DNA from: Deltaproteobacteria bacterium
Lineage (GTDB): Bacteria > Desulfobacterota > DSM-4660 > Desulfatiglandales > B25-G16
Assembly: GCA_018400255.1 (NCBI GenBank)
Contig: JAGYMO010000083.1
Span: 1-16,877, forward strand
DNA: 16,877 nt
Direction of reading: 5' to 3'
Shown here: positions 7,259 to 15,177 of the stretch, in pieces
Numbering within the stretch: the stretch's first letter is position 1
Layout: each line of letters opens with the position of its first letter
Made by a program: the position numbers and the translations under genes
Notes under the pieces: model-generated
The model's input: only the letters and a program-made list of their open reading frames with translations
What the model was told of the DNA's origin: nothing
The model's database searches: none

Positions 7259-8263
7259 GTGGGATTCGTCGATGAGGCTAATATTGTTGTTAAATCCGGG
7301 AAGGGCGGGGATGGTTGCGTCAGCTTTAGAAGAGAAAAGTTTATCCCTAAAGGTGGGCCGGATGGTGGAGATGGGGGAAAGGGAGGAGATGTTTTAATTA
7401 AGGCGACGGGGAAGATGTATTCCCTGTATGATTTCGGTTCAAAACGTTATTTTAAAGCGGAGAATGGAAAGCCGGGAAGCGGCAGAAACAGGGCGGGTAG
7501 AAAGGGAAAAGATATAAGGATATTTCTTCCCGTAGGGACTTTGATAAAAGATACAGGCACTGAAAAAATTCTTGCAGACTTAACGCATAATAACCAGGAG
7601 ATTTTGTTATTAGAGGGTGGAAGCGGTGGAAGAGGGAACAAACATTTTGCTTCTTCAACAAACAGGACCCCCAGATTTGCACAGAAAGGCGAGGAGGGAA
7701 AGGAAAAAGAGATTAAACTGGAACTCAAGCTTATTGCGGACATTGGCATCATAGGATTACCGAATGTTGGTAAATCTACACTCCTGTCAAGACTTTCTAA
7801 CGCCCATCCAGAAGTAGCCGATTACGAATTTACAACCCTTGCCCCTAACCTGGGTGTCATTGCCTTTGAAGAAGGCCTATCCCTTACAATTGCAGATATT
7901 CCTGGCCTCATAGAGGAGGCAAGCAGTGGGAAAGGGTTGGGCAATAGATTTTTGAAACACATTGAGCGTACAAAGGTCCTTCTGCATGTAATAGATATAA
8001 ATCGGGGTAATTCTAAAGGCATCCATAGCGATTTTTTAACGGTGCAAGTGGAATTGCAGCAGTCATCAGATTCTCTTGAAAAAAGAAGGCAGATAGTTTT
8101 GCTAAATAAGATCGACGTAAAACCTCTTAAAAAAGAATGTTTAGAAAAATTAATTCATGGCTTTATTAAAAAGGGCTATGAGTGTATGGCAATATCAGCA
8201 CTTACTGGCGATGGTATAGAAAATCTTAAAGAATTATTGAAAAGTATAGCCTTTTCATTGTAA
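7259..8263 (+). CDS. obgE: GTPase Obg
   Basis: A 334-aa Obg/CgtA GTPase that binds the 50S subunit and acts in ribosome maturation and stress signalling. The glycine-rich Obg fold occupies residues ~1-157 (FVDEANIVVKSGKGGDGCVSFRREK-type start, many GG pairs). The G domain follows with G1 GLPNVGKST (166-174), the switch-I TT in YEFTTL, G3 DIPG, G4 NKID and G5 SAL. It ends soon after the G domain, so the OCT extension of some Firmicutes Obg proteins is absent. Start is GTG at 7259, eight bases after GAAAGG, giving the family-typical M-G-FVDEA. The gap to proB is 28 bp, so it probably heads the obgE-proB-proA-nadD-rsfS operon. Its promoter would lie in or near the inverted-repeat element. Confidence 0.97.
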   Translation: MGFVDEANIVVKSGKGGDGCVSFRREKFIPKGGPDGGDGGKGGDVLIKATGKMYSLYDFGSKRYFKAENGKPGSGRNRAGRKGKDIRIFLPVGTLIKDTGTEKILADLTHNNQEILLLEGGSGGRGNKHFASSTNRTPRFAQKGEEGKEKEIKLELKLIADIGIIGLPNVGKSTLLSRLSNAHPEVADYEFTTLAPNLGVIAFEEGLSLTIADIPGLIEEASSGKGLGNRFLKHIERTKVLLHVIDINRGNSKGIHSDFLTVQVELQQSSDSLEKRRQIVLLNKIDVKPLKKECLEKLIHGFIKKGYECMAISALTGDGIENLKELLKSIAFSL

Positions 8264-8291
8264 AAAGCATTAATTCTATTAAATAGTAAGT

Positions 8292-9443
8292 ATGAATAAT
8301 ACAAGGGAAAATATACTTAAAGGGGTTAAGAGGGCTGTAATAAAGATTGGAAGCGGCGCTTTAACAGCAGATAACGGCCTAAACACGGATGTCATTAACA
8401 GCATTAGCCAGGATATTTCTTCGCTTATGAAAAAAAGGGGGCTAGAAATTATCCTTGTATCTTCAGGTGCCATTTCCTCTGGAATGAGGAAAATGGGACT
8501 CTCTAAAAGACCGCAATCTATATCCCAACAGCAGGCCATTGCTGCAATAGGTCAAGGCAGCCTTATTCTCTCGTATGAAAAAGCCTTCAAGAATTATGGT
8601 CAGACAGTAGCTCAGATTTTGGTTACAAGGGATGATTTCACTAATAGGAAAAGATACTTAAATACAAGAAATACCGTTTTTATGCTTCTTAATTGGAAGA
8701 TTGTTCCCATAATAAATGAAAATGATACTGTTGTGGTGGATGAGATAAAATTTGGAGACAATGATAACCTGAGCGTTATGATGGCAAATCTTATAGGGGC
8801 GGATCTCGTTATTAACCTGACAAATATAGATGGTCTTTATAATGATGATCCGAGGGTAAATAAGGATGCCAGGTTAATTCCCCTAATAAGAAAAATAACA
8901 GGCAAGATTGAAAAAAAGGCTAGTTCCACTCCAGGGGCTTTAGGTAAAGGAGGAATGGAAAGCAAGGTCAGGTCAGCAAAAAATATATCTCTTTGCGGGA
9001 TTCCTACTATTATAGCGAATGGATTAAAGGAAAACATTATTCAGGCAATTTTCGATGGCAAGGAAGAGGGCACTCTGTTTTTACCTCAGGATGTGCCAAT
9101 GGGAAGACGCAAGCATTGGATTGCCTTTACAAAATCTCCAAAGGGAAAGATAATGGTAGATAGAGGAGCAGAAAAGGCCCTGTTGGAGAATGGCAAAAGC
9201 CTTCTTCCTTCCGGCATTATTGCTGTCTGTGATAGGTTTAGCCCCGGGGATTCCGTTATTGTTATAAACAAGGAGGAAAAGAAGCTTGCAGTTGGCCTTG
9301 TTAATTATCGGTCAAACGATGTAGAAAGGATTATGGGCCATAAAAGCTCAGATATAGAAAGTTTTTTAGGATACAAATATTATGATGAGGTGATACATAA
9401 GGACAACCTTGTAATAACAAATGAAATTACTTTTTTGGGATAG
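8292..9443 (+). CDS. proB: Glutamate 5-kinase
   Basis: A 383-aa ProB that phosphorylates L-glutamate with ATP, the first and usually proline-inhibited step of proline synthesis. The amino-acid-kinase domain covers about residues 1-270: VIKIGSGAL, VSSGAISSGM, PIINENDTV, FGDNDNLSVMMA, GLYNDDPR and GGMESKV. A C-terminal PUA domain (about 285-370) contains GKSLLPSGI and FSPGDSVIV. The ATG has no strong Shine-Dalgarno sequence, which may indicate translation coupled to obgE. proA follows after seven bases. Confidence 0.97.
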   Translation: MNNTRENILKGVKRAVIKIGSGALTADNGLNTDVINSISQDISSLMKKRGLEIILVSSGAISSGMRKMGLSKRPQSISQQQAIAAIGQGSLILSYEKAFKNYGQTVAQILVTRDDFTNRKRYLNTRNTVFMLLNWKIVPIINENDTVVVDEIKFGDNDNLSVMMANLIGADLVINLTNIDGLYNDDPRVNKDARLIPLIRKITGKIEKKASSTPGALGKGGMESKVRSAKNISLCGIPTIIANGLKENIIQAIFDGKEEGTLFLPQDVPMGRRKHWIAFTKSPKGKIMVDRGAEKALLENGKSLLPSGIIAVCDRFSPGDSVIVINKEEKKLAVGLVNYRSNDVERIMGHKSSDIESFLGYKYYDEVIHKDNLVITNEITFLG

Positions 9444-9450
9444 ATAGCAG

Positions 9451-10713
9451 ATGCAGATCAATCTAAATGAAGAAATATTGGCTATGGCAAGAGATGCAAG
9501 GGAGTCTTCTAGAGTGCTGAGGAATGCGGGGAGAGATAAAAAAGACAAGGCCTTAGAGTTTATGGTAGAGGAGATCCACTTAAGGAAGGATGAGATAATT
9601 AAGATAAATGCAAAAGATGTAGACTTGGCCAAAAAAAATGGTTTAAGCTATGCAATGATTGACAGATTGAAACTAAATGAGGAAACAATTGATTCAATGG
9701 TTGATGGATTAAGGGAGGTAGCGGCACTCCCTGACCCTGTTGGTGAAATTCCAGGCATGTGGGTACGGCCGAATGGATTGAAGGTTGGCCGCATAAGAGT
9801 TCCTTTAGGCGTAATAGGCTTTATTTATGAGTCAAGACCTAATGTAACGGTTGATGCTGCAGCCCTTTGCCTTAAGTCCGGAAATGCGGTATTACTGAAG
9901 GGTGGATCTGAGGCTATTAATTCCAATTTGATCTTGAACGAAATTCTAAATGGAGCCATGGAAAAGGCGGATCTACCTAAGAAATCCATACAAGTCATTT
10001 CATCTACCAAACATGAGGCAGTTGGATACCTTCTTAAAATGGATGACTATGTTGACGTTATAATTCCCAGGGGTGGCGAGGACCTCATCAGATTTGTTGC
10101 TGAAAATTCCCGCATTCCGGTATTGAGGCACTTTAAGGGTGTATGCCATGTTTATGTAGATAAGTATGCAGATCTGAGTATGGCCCAAAATATATGTTTT
10201 AATGCGAAGGTTCAGAGACCTGGTGTCTGCAACGCAATGGAGACAATGCTGGTTCAAGAGGATATTGCCATGTCTTTTTTGCCTGACATGATAAAGGTTT
10301 TTCAGGATGCAGGGGTTGAAATACGGGCATGTGAGAATACGGTTAAAATAGTGCCGGGTCTTATTCCTGCCCGTGAAAGCGATTGGCCCGCTGAATTTCT
10401 GGATCTTGTGCTGGCAGTCAAGATTGTCAAAGACATGGACGAGGCAATTGATCACATTGATAGATATGGATCTAAGCACACAGAGGCAATAGTAACTTCG
10501 AATTATGACCGGGCGAGGGGTTTTTTGGAAAGTGTTGACGCGTCAGTCGTGTTAGTTAATGCATCTACCAGATTTAATGATGGTTTTGAACTTGGCCTTG
10601 GTGCGGAGATTGGAATAAATACGTCAAAACTTCATTCGTATGGCCCAATGGGGCTTCAGGAGTTAACCACAACCAAGTTTATTGTGACTGGCTCCGGACA
10701 GGTTAGACAGTGA
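9451..10713 (+). CDS. proA: Gamma-glutamyl phosphate reductase
   Basis: A 420-aa ProA, the NADPH-dependent enzyme that reduces gamma-glutamyl phosphate to glutamate-5-semialdehyde, the second step of proline synthesis. Aldehyde-dehydrogenase-fold hallmarks: PLGVIGFIYESRPNVT, LKSGNAVLLKGGSEA, IIPRGG, the catalytic Cys260 in RPGVCNAMET and a C-terminal GLGAEIGINTSKLHSYGPMG. Length matches the family (~417). Seven bases separate it from proB, and its TGA overlaps the GTG of nadD (GTGA), so the three are translationally linked. Confidence 0.97.
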   Translation: MQINLNEEILAMARDARESSRVLRNAGRDKKDKALEFMVEEIHLRKDEIIKINAKDVDLAKKNGLSYAMIDRLKLNEETIDSMVDGLREVAALPDPVGEIPGMWVRPNGLKVGRIRVPLGVIGFIYESRPNVTVDAAALCLKSGNAVLLKGGSEAINSNLILNEILNGAMEKADLPKKSIQVISSTKHEAVGYLLKMDDYVDVIIPRGGEDLIRFVAENSRIPVLRHFKGVCHVYVDKYADLSMAQNICFNAKVQRPGVCNAMETMLVQEDIAMSFLPDMIKVFQDAGVEIRACENTVKIVPGLIPARESDWPAEFLDLVLAVKIVKDMDEAIDHIDRYGSKHTEAIVTSNYDRARGFLESVDASVVLVNASTRFNDGFELGLGAEIGINTSKLHSYGPMGLQELTTTKFIVTGSGQVRQ

Positions 10714-11369
10714 AACTAGGAATGCTTGGAGGAACATTTAACCCTATTCATTTAGGCCACCTGAGGGTTGCTGAGGAGATTGGCTGGAAACTTAACCTCG
10801 AGTTGGTTTATCTAATACCTTCTAACCTACCTCCTCACAAGAATACTGAACAGGTAGTTGATTTTTCTCATCGTTTGGAAATGACTCGCTTGGCGAGTGA
10901 GCTTTCACCTATGCTCAAGGTTTGGGATATTGAGGGTCAAAGGCCTGGCCTATCCTATTCCATAGATACACTCAGGTTATTTCATTCACACTTTGGACCT
11001 GACCTTGAACTATTTTTTATTATTGGAACAGATGCGTTTTCACTTATAAAAACCTGGAAAGATTTTAGAAGCCTTTTCAAGTATACATCGTTTGTTGTAA
11101 TTAATAGAGGTAAATATAAAAAGGGGGAATTTTTTTCATTTATTAAATCCCTTGATGCCAATCTTGCATGGGATGAAAATAAAAAATGCTTTTGTCACCC
11201 TTCGGGAACTGTTTTGCTTTCAATGGATACGACCATAATGGATATTTCGGCCAGTAGAATAAGGCAAATGGTGGCCACAGGCGATTCCATCCGGTTTATT
11301 GTTCCTGAGGTTGTAAGAGAATATATCAAAAAAAAAGGTTTATATCTGCTTAATGAAGCCACTCGATAA
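10710..11369 (+). CDS. nadD: Nicotinate-nucleotide adenylyltransferase
   Basis: A 219-aa NadD that adenylates nicotinic acid mononucleotide to deamido-NAD in NAD synthesis. The nucleotidyltransferase motif GGTFNPIHLGH is at residues 7-17, followed by LVYLIPSNLPPHK, FFIIGTDAF and the C-terminal ISASRIR (179-185) and SIRFIVPEVVREYI. The start is GTG at 10710, overlapping the proA stop by four bases; the family-typical MKLGMLGG start supports it. The 3' end overlaps rsfS by 17 bases. Confidence 0.96.
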   Translation: MKLGMLGGTFNPIHLGHLRVAEEIGWKLNLELVYLIPSNLPPHKNTEQVVDFSHRLEMTRLASELSPMLKVWDIEGQRPGLSYSIDTLRLFHSHFGPDLELFFIIGTDAFSLIKTWKDFRSLFKYTSFVVINRGKYKKGEFFSFIKSLDANLAWDENKKCFCHPSGTVLLSMDTTIMDISASRIRQMVATGDSIRFIVPEVVREYIKKKGLYLLNEATR

Positions 11370-11718
11370 GGCGCTTTTATGCGTTAAAATTATTAATGAG
11401 AGGAAGGCCAAAAACCTCGTCCTCTTTGAAATAGAAAAACTTTCTTCAATAGCTGACTATTTTCTTATTGCCAGTGGTACCTCGAGTAGGCAGGTCCAGG
11501 CCATCGCAAGACATTTAAAAAGACGCATGAAAGATGAGAGAGTTACCTTGTTTGGAATAGAGGGTGAAAATGATGGGCACTGGATTTTATTGGATTTTGG
11601 TGATGTAATAGTCCACCTTTTTTATGAGCCCGTAAGAGAATCGTATGACCTCGAAGGTTTATGGATCGAGGCCCCGCGCATAGAGCTAAGAAATGAAAAT
11701 AGCGAAGGTAAAAATTAG
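11353..11718 (+). CDS. rsfS: Ribosomal silencing factor RsfS
   Basis: A 121-aa RsfS/Iojap protein (formerly DUF143), which binds L14 on the 50S subunit and blocks subunit joining during slow growth. Family marks: DYFLIASGTSSRQVQAIA, GIEGENDGHWILLDFGDVIVHLF and the C-terminal RESYDLEGLW. It starts inside the end of nadD (17-base overlap), the standard nadD-rsfS arrangement. Its last 26 bases overlap the next gene. In many related genomes rlmH follows rsfS; here an M48 peptidase takes that place. Confidence 0.96.
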   Translation: MKPLDKALLCVKIINERKAKNLVLFEIEKLSSIADYFLIASGTSSRQVQAIARHLKRRMKDERVTLFGIEGENDGHWILLDFGDVIVHLFYEPVRESYDLEGLWIEAPRIELRNENSEGKN

Positions 11719-13093
11719 AAAACTCCTTGTAAATTTTCTATCTCTCTTTTTAATAATCATTCTTTATGCCAATCAGACAGAGGCATTTTTGTCTATAAAA
11801 GATGAGGCTGAGCTTGGAGAAGGATTTCTCAAGAAAATCCAATCCCAGTTTGAGTTTGCAGAGTATCCCTATTTAGTAGAGTATATAAATGGCCTTGGCT
11901 TGTACATAGGCAAACAAATAGAAGTCCCTTATTTCCCTCTAAATTGCTATGTTATAAAAGATAGCACAATTAATGCATTTGCAGCCCCTGCCGGCCATGT
12001 ATTTTTCTTCTCGGGCCTGATAAATATTATGGACACAGTTGATGAGCTGGCCTCTGTTCTTTCTCATGAACTGGGGCATGTTAGCGGCAGGCACCTTGCG
12101 CTTCGGATGGAAAGGTCCAAAAAAATTGGTCTTGCAACTATGGCTGGTATACTGGCAGGAGCCCTTATCGGCGGTGATGTTGCAGGTGCAATTATGACTG
12201 GATCTATAGCGGCAGGTATACAGGCAGAACTTGGTTATAGCAGGGACAATGAGAGGCAGGCTGATCAGTTAGGGTTAAAGTATGCAAGTATTTCGGGCTT
12301 TGATCCATGGGGAATGGTCAGCGTTTTAAAAAAGATGCAAAAGGAAAGGTGGTATAGTCAAGGAAATATGCCCTCTTACCTGCTCACTCATCCAGGGGCA
12401 GCTGAAAGGATGTCTAATATTGAGACAATGGCAAAAAATGCCGGGATTGCCCCTGAATGTAAAGAATCTCAAAAATTCAGGCTGGAGTTTCCCTTATTTC
12501 ATGCTATGGTAATGGCCTTATGCAGTGAAAGGTCATTTGCGATCAGGCAGTTTAACAGGAAACTCCAGAAGGACAGCACGTCACCAATAGCCCATTATGG
12601 CCTTGGCCTTATCTTGGAGCAAGAGGGTTCAGCTAAGGATGCCCTGAGTCATTTTAAAATAGCCCGGGAGAGAATGCCACATTCCATACCAATAATGTTC
12701 TCTACAGGCAAGGCATATCAGGATACAGGTCAATACACGAAATCCTTGCCTATTTTAAGGGAGGCATTGAATAAGTCTCCAAAAGACAAGGCCATAATGA
12801 ACCTCTTGGCCTTATCTTTGCAGAAGCTTGAATTATATGAAGAGGCATTGACGATATACAAAAGACTCACGTTCCTGCCACCAGTAGAGGACAGTGTTTA
12901 CTACAACCTTGGCTTCATATACGGTCGTCAAGGAAAACTGTCCCAAGCCCACTATAACTTAGGCATGTACTTTAAGAGACAAAAAAGATTAGAAAAAGCT
13001 CGTTTTCATTTTAAAAAGGCAAAGGAACATAATGAAGGCGATCATTTATTGATGGAAAAGCTTGATGAGGCATTGAATGGGCTTGTTGATTAA
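11693..13093 (+). CDS. Secreted M48 metallopeptidase with TPRs (BepA-like)
   Basis: A 466-aa exported zinc peptidase similar in architecture to BepA/YfgC, the periplasmic protease-chaperone for outer-membrane proteins. It has a basic start and hydrophobic segment (residues 1-31, likely cleaved after TEA). The M48 catalytic motif HELGH is at 125-129, and the downstream Glu187 in DNERQAD is the third zinc ligand. A GLY-rich hydrophobic stretch at ~145-175 may cover the active site or sit in the membrane. Residues ~290-455 form several tetratricopeptide repeats (GLGLILEQEGSAKDALSHF, SPKDKAIMNLLALSLQKL and others). It begins within rsfS in another frame (26-base overlap), so it is likely co-transcribed. 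The specific substrate is unknown. Confidence 0.93.
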   Translation: MKIAKVKIRKLLVNFLSLFLIIILYANQTEAFLSIKDEAELGEGFLKKIQSQFEFAEYPYLVEYINGLGLYIGKQIEVPYFPLNCYVIKDSTINAFAAPAGHVFFFSGLINIMDTVDELASVLSHELGHVSGRHLALRMERSKKIGLATMAGILAGALIGGDVAGAIMTGSIAAGIQAELGYSRDNERQADQLGLKYASISGFDPWGMVSVLKKMQKERWYSQGNMPSYLLTHPGAAERMSNIETMAKNAGIAPECKESQKFRLEFPLFHAMVMALCSERSFAIRQFNRKLQKDSTSPIAHYGLGLILEQEGSAKDALSHFKIARERMPHSIPIMFSTGKAYQDTGQYTKSLPILREALNKSPKDKAIMNLLALSLQKLELYEEALTIYKRLTFLPPVEDSVYYNLGFIYGRQGKLSQAHYNLGMYFKRQKRLEKARFHFKKAKEHNEGDHLLMEKLDEALNGLVD

Positions 13094-13175
13094 TAGACTT
13101 TCCATGTTTTTTCTCCTTGATTGACATTTACTTATTTCATAGAAACACACCGCCAAACCTTTGAGCGTATTGATT

Positions 13176-13331
13176 TCATCTGTAGAGGTCATTTTTTATT
13201 TTTAGCCTACGTCTTTTATTAATTTCCTCAACCAATTTTTTACTATCATCCACAATTTTCATTCCTTTTAATTGTTTTAAACAGTGCCCCTTTTTTGACG
13301 CAATGTGAGAATTTATATGAACCTGATACAT
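13176..13331 (-). CDS. Candidate small ORF, 51 aa, unknown
   Basis: Minus-strand ATG at 13331 to TGA at 13176-13178 encodes 51 residues, beginning MYQVHINSHIASKKGH and ending in a charged, probably helical stretch (KKLVEEINKRRRLK). The frame stays open upstream for about ten more codons to a TAA. An AGGG lies about 10 bases before the ATG, which is only a fair ribosome binding site; an internal ATG at residue 24 has AAAAGG close by. It is either a small protein, a gene remnant or chance in AT-rich DNA. No family is recognised. Confidence 0.25.
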   Translation of the reverse strand: MYQVHINSHIASKKGHCLKQLKGMKIVDDSKKLVEEINKRRRLKIKNDLYR

Positions 13332-13551
13332 GATGATAATTGCCCTGGTATATCTTTCACCTTAATCTATCGTCATCTTAAGCCATACATTCCGTTAAAT
13401 TTTTATGGATTAGTCCGTTGGTCTTTAGGTGAGGGTAAAAACCTATTTCAGTAATGTAATTATGGGCTGTGCAGCATTGAGGATAGGTCATTTAGCAGTT
13501 TTTACGGAAATGATGGGGTGCGAGTTTTTCTTAGTACGTAATAAGATATGC

Positions 13552-13557
13552 TAAAAT
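13552..13557 (+). promoter_or_regulatory. Possible extended -10 promoter for the dehydratase homologue
   Basis: TGCTAAAAT (TG-n plus TAAAAT at 13552-13557) resembles an extended -10 element. No good -35 is present. It would give a 5' leader of about 80 nt before the ATG at 13643. Confidence 0.3.
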
Positions 13558-13642
13558 TTATTGTTTTTTTCTTTTTAACGGAGTAAGAAATACACTGATA
13601 TAAAAGTAATTTCGTGTAAAAATATAAAAGGAGGAGGGAAAT

Positions 13643-15097
13643 ATGTCATTAATGACGCCAGAACAATTTGAAGAGAGTTTAAAGGACATTAAACCGCGTA
13701 TCTTTATGAACGGAAAAAAGATTGATAACATCCTTACCAATAAAGTCACAAGAACGGTTGTTGAGGCAAATAAGGCCAGTTATGAATGGGCACTTGACCC
13801 GGAGTATAAGAATATCATGACATGCCACTCCCCACTGATTAATGATACGGTAAATAGATATACTCATGTGAGCGCCAGTGTCGATGATCTTGTAGCAAAG
13901 GCGCAGGCGGGCACGTTTACTGCTGAAATGCTTGGTACATGTATTTATAGGTGCGTTGGGTATGATTCCTTTCACTCGCTTTATGCAACAACATGGGAGA
14001 TGGATAAAGAGCTCGGAACTGAATATCACCCAAGGTTTCTGGAGTACCTGAAGATGGTCCAGAAAGAGGATCTTTCTGTTGCTGGTGCATTAACAGAGGC
14101 AAGGGGGAGCAGAAAGCAGAAAACGCTCGACTGGGAGGATCCATATCTATCCCTTAAGATTGTTGATAAGAATAAGGATGGGATAGTAGTGAAGGGGGCA
14201 AAGATAAATATTAGTGGAGCATTTGCAAGCCACTATATAAATGTTTTACCTCAGGCCGCCCATTACAAAGGTGAGGAGGACTATGCAGTTGCATTTGCTA
14301 CGCCTGTCGATGCGGAGGGCATCACCTATGTATGCCAATATACGCCTAACTCTGCTGAAAGGGAACAGGCAGAGGACATGGAAGAGCTTGGCAACCCGCT
14401 TTATGGCCAAAGGGAAACCTCCATGGTTATATTTGACAATGTTTTTGTTCCATGGGAGAGGGTATTTCACTGCGGAGAGTATCAGTATTCAGTAAAGTTA
14501 GTAACCAGATTTGCCAGGACACATCGTATGACCTGTGGAGGAACATGCAAGGTAGGTTTTATGAATCAAATAATCGGTGCATGTAAACTATTGCAGGAGT
14601 ATAAGGGTTTGGACAAGGCCGGCCATATAAATGAAGAGCTAATGGAGATGGTAGTTTTAAGGGAGACAAGTCGTGCCTGCGGCCTGGCAGCGGCATACAA
14701 CGGGGGTGAAGAGCCTAAAGGCTCGGGTGTATTTCTCCCTGATGAGCTTATGGGAAATGTATCGAAGCTTAATGTTGCCAATGCATTCTGGAGGGTTATG
14801 GCATTGGCAGGTGACATTGGCGGGGGCCTGATTGTGACCATGCCTTCGTTAAGGGATCTTAAAACTCCTGAAATACAGGAGTATGTGAAGGAATATCTTA
14901 GTTTTGGCTCTGATGCATCTGCAGAGAATGTTATGAAGGTAACAAAATTATTGCAGAACTGGACCGCTGGGCTGCATGGTGTTGGTACCTGGCATGGGGC
15001 AGGACCTGTTATGGCCCAAAAAATAATGCTTCAGAGGGTCATTGACTATGATCACGATAAATGGATAGCAAAAAGAACGCTTAACATAAAGGATTAG
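13643..15097 (+). CDS. Divergent 4-hydroxybutyryl-CoA dehydratase family protein
   Basis: A 484-aa protein matching the 4-hydroxybutyryl-CoA dehydratase/vinylacetyl-CoA isomerase family (AbfD, related to HpaB flavin monooxygenases), which uses FAD and a [4Fe-4S] cluster. By alignment with Clostridium aminobutyricum AbfD as recalled, cluster ligands Cys99, Cys103 and His292 correspond to Cys100, Cys104 and His294. The fourth (Cys299) is Cys302, displaced by one inserted residue in HRMTCGGTCK. Glu257 is kept as Glu258 and Lys300 as Lys303; Thr190 is Ser191. Three active-site residues differ: Gln101 is Tyr102, Tyr296 is Cys298 and Glu455 is Gly448. Length is normal (AbfD ~490). A strong GGAGGAGGG precedes the ATG. 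No CoA-transferase or 4-hydroxybutyrate dehydrogenase is adjacent. The cofactors are likely retained, but the substrate may differ. Confidence 0.88.
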   Translation: MSLMTPEQFEESLKDIKPRIFMNGKKIDNILTNKVTRTVVEANKASYEWALDPEYKNIMTCHSPLINDTVNRYTHVSASVDDLVAKAQAGTFTAEMLGTCIYRCVGYDSFHSLYATTWEMDKELGTEYHPRFLEYLKMVQKEDLSVAGALTEARGSRKQKTLDWEDPYLSLKIVDKNKDGIVVKGAKINISGAFASHYINVLPQAAHYKGEEDYAVAFATPVDAEGITYVCQYTPNSAEREQAEDMEELGNPLYGQRETSMVIFDNVFVPWERVFHCGEYQYSVKLVTRFARTHRMTCGGTCKVGFMNQIIGACKLLQEYKGLDKAGHINEELMEMVVLRETSRACGLAAAYNGGEEPKGSGVFLPDELMGNVSKLNVANAFWRVMALAGDIGGGLIVTMPSLRDLKTPEIQEYVKEYLSFGSDASAENVMKVTKLLQNWTAGLHGVGTWHGAGPVMAQKIMLQRVIDYDHDKWIAKRTLNIKD

Positions 15098-15116
15098 AGT
15101 TTTGATCTTTGAATTT

Positions 15117-15163
15117 CTCACAGAGTTCATAAAATGGGAAAAACCGTTTTTGATCTCTGTGAG
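15117..15163. terminator. Inverted repeat between convergent genes
   Basis: CTCACAGAG (15117-15125) and its exact complement CTCTGTGAG (15155-15163) flank a 29-nt loop. The loop contains a small AAAAA-CCG-TTTTT inner stem. It lies between the stop of the dehydratase homologue and the stop of the minus-strand adenosyltransferase gene, so a terminator role is likely, though the T-runs are weak. Confidence 0.45.
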
Positions 15164-15177
15164 GTTTACTTTAGCGC

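Larger units (their letters stand above)
13094..13642. other. Intergenic region before the dehydratase homologue
   Basis: This 549-bp AT-rich gap has no annotated-size gene and no clear terminator for the upstream operon. It contains one candidate minus-strand small ORF (13176-13331), a possible extended -10 promoter near 13552, and the GGAGGAGGG ribosome binding site of the next gene. Confidence 0.5.

Noticed and set aside
13050..13120. Minus-strand AAGGAG-ATG encoding 18 aa antisense to the M48 gene end
   Set aside because: Good spacing, but the frame is only 18 codons and lies over another coding sequence; no other support.
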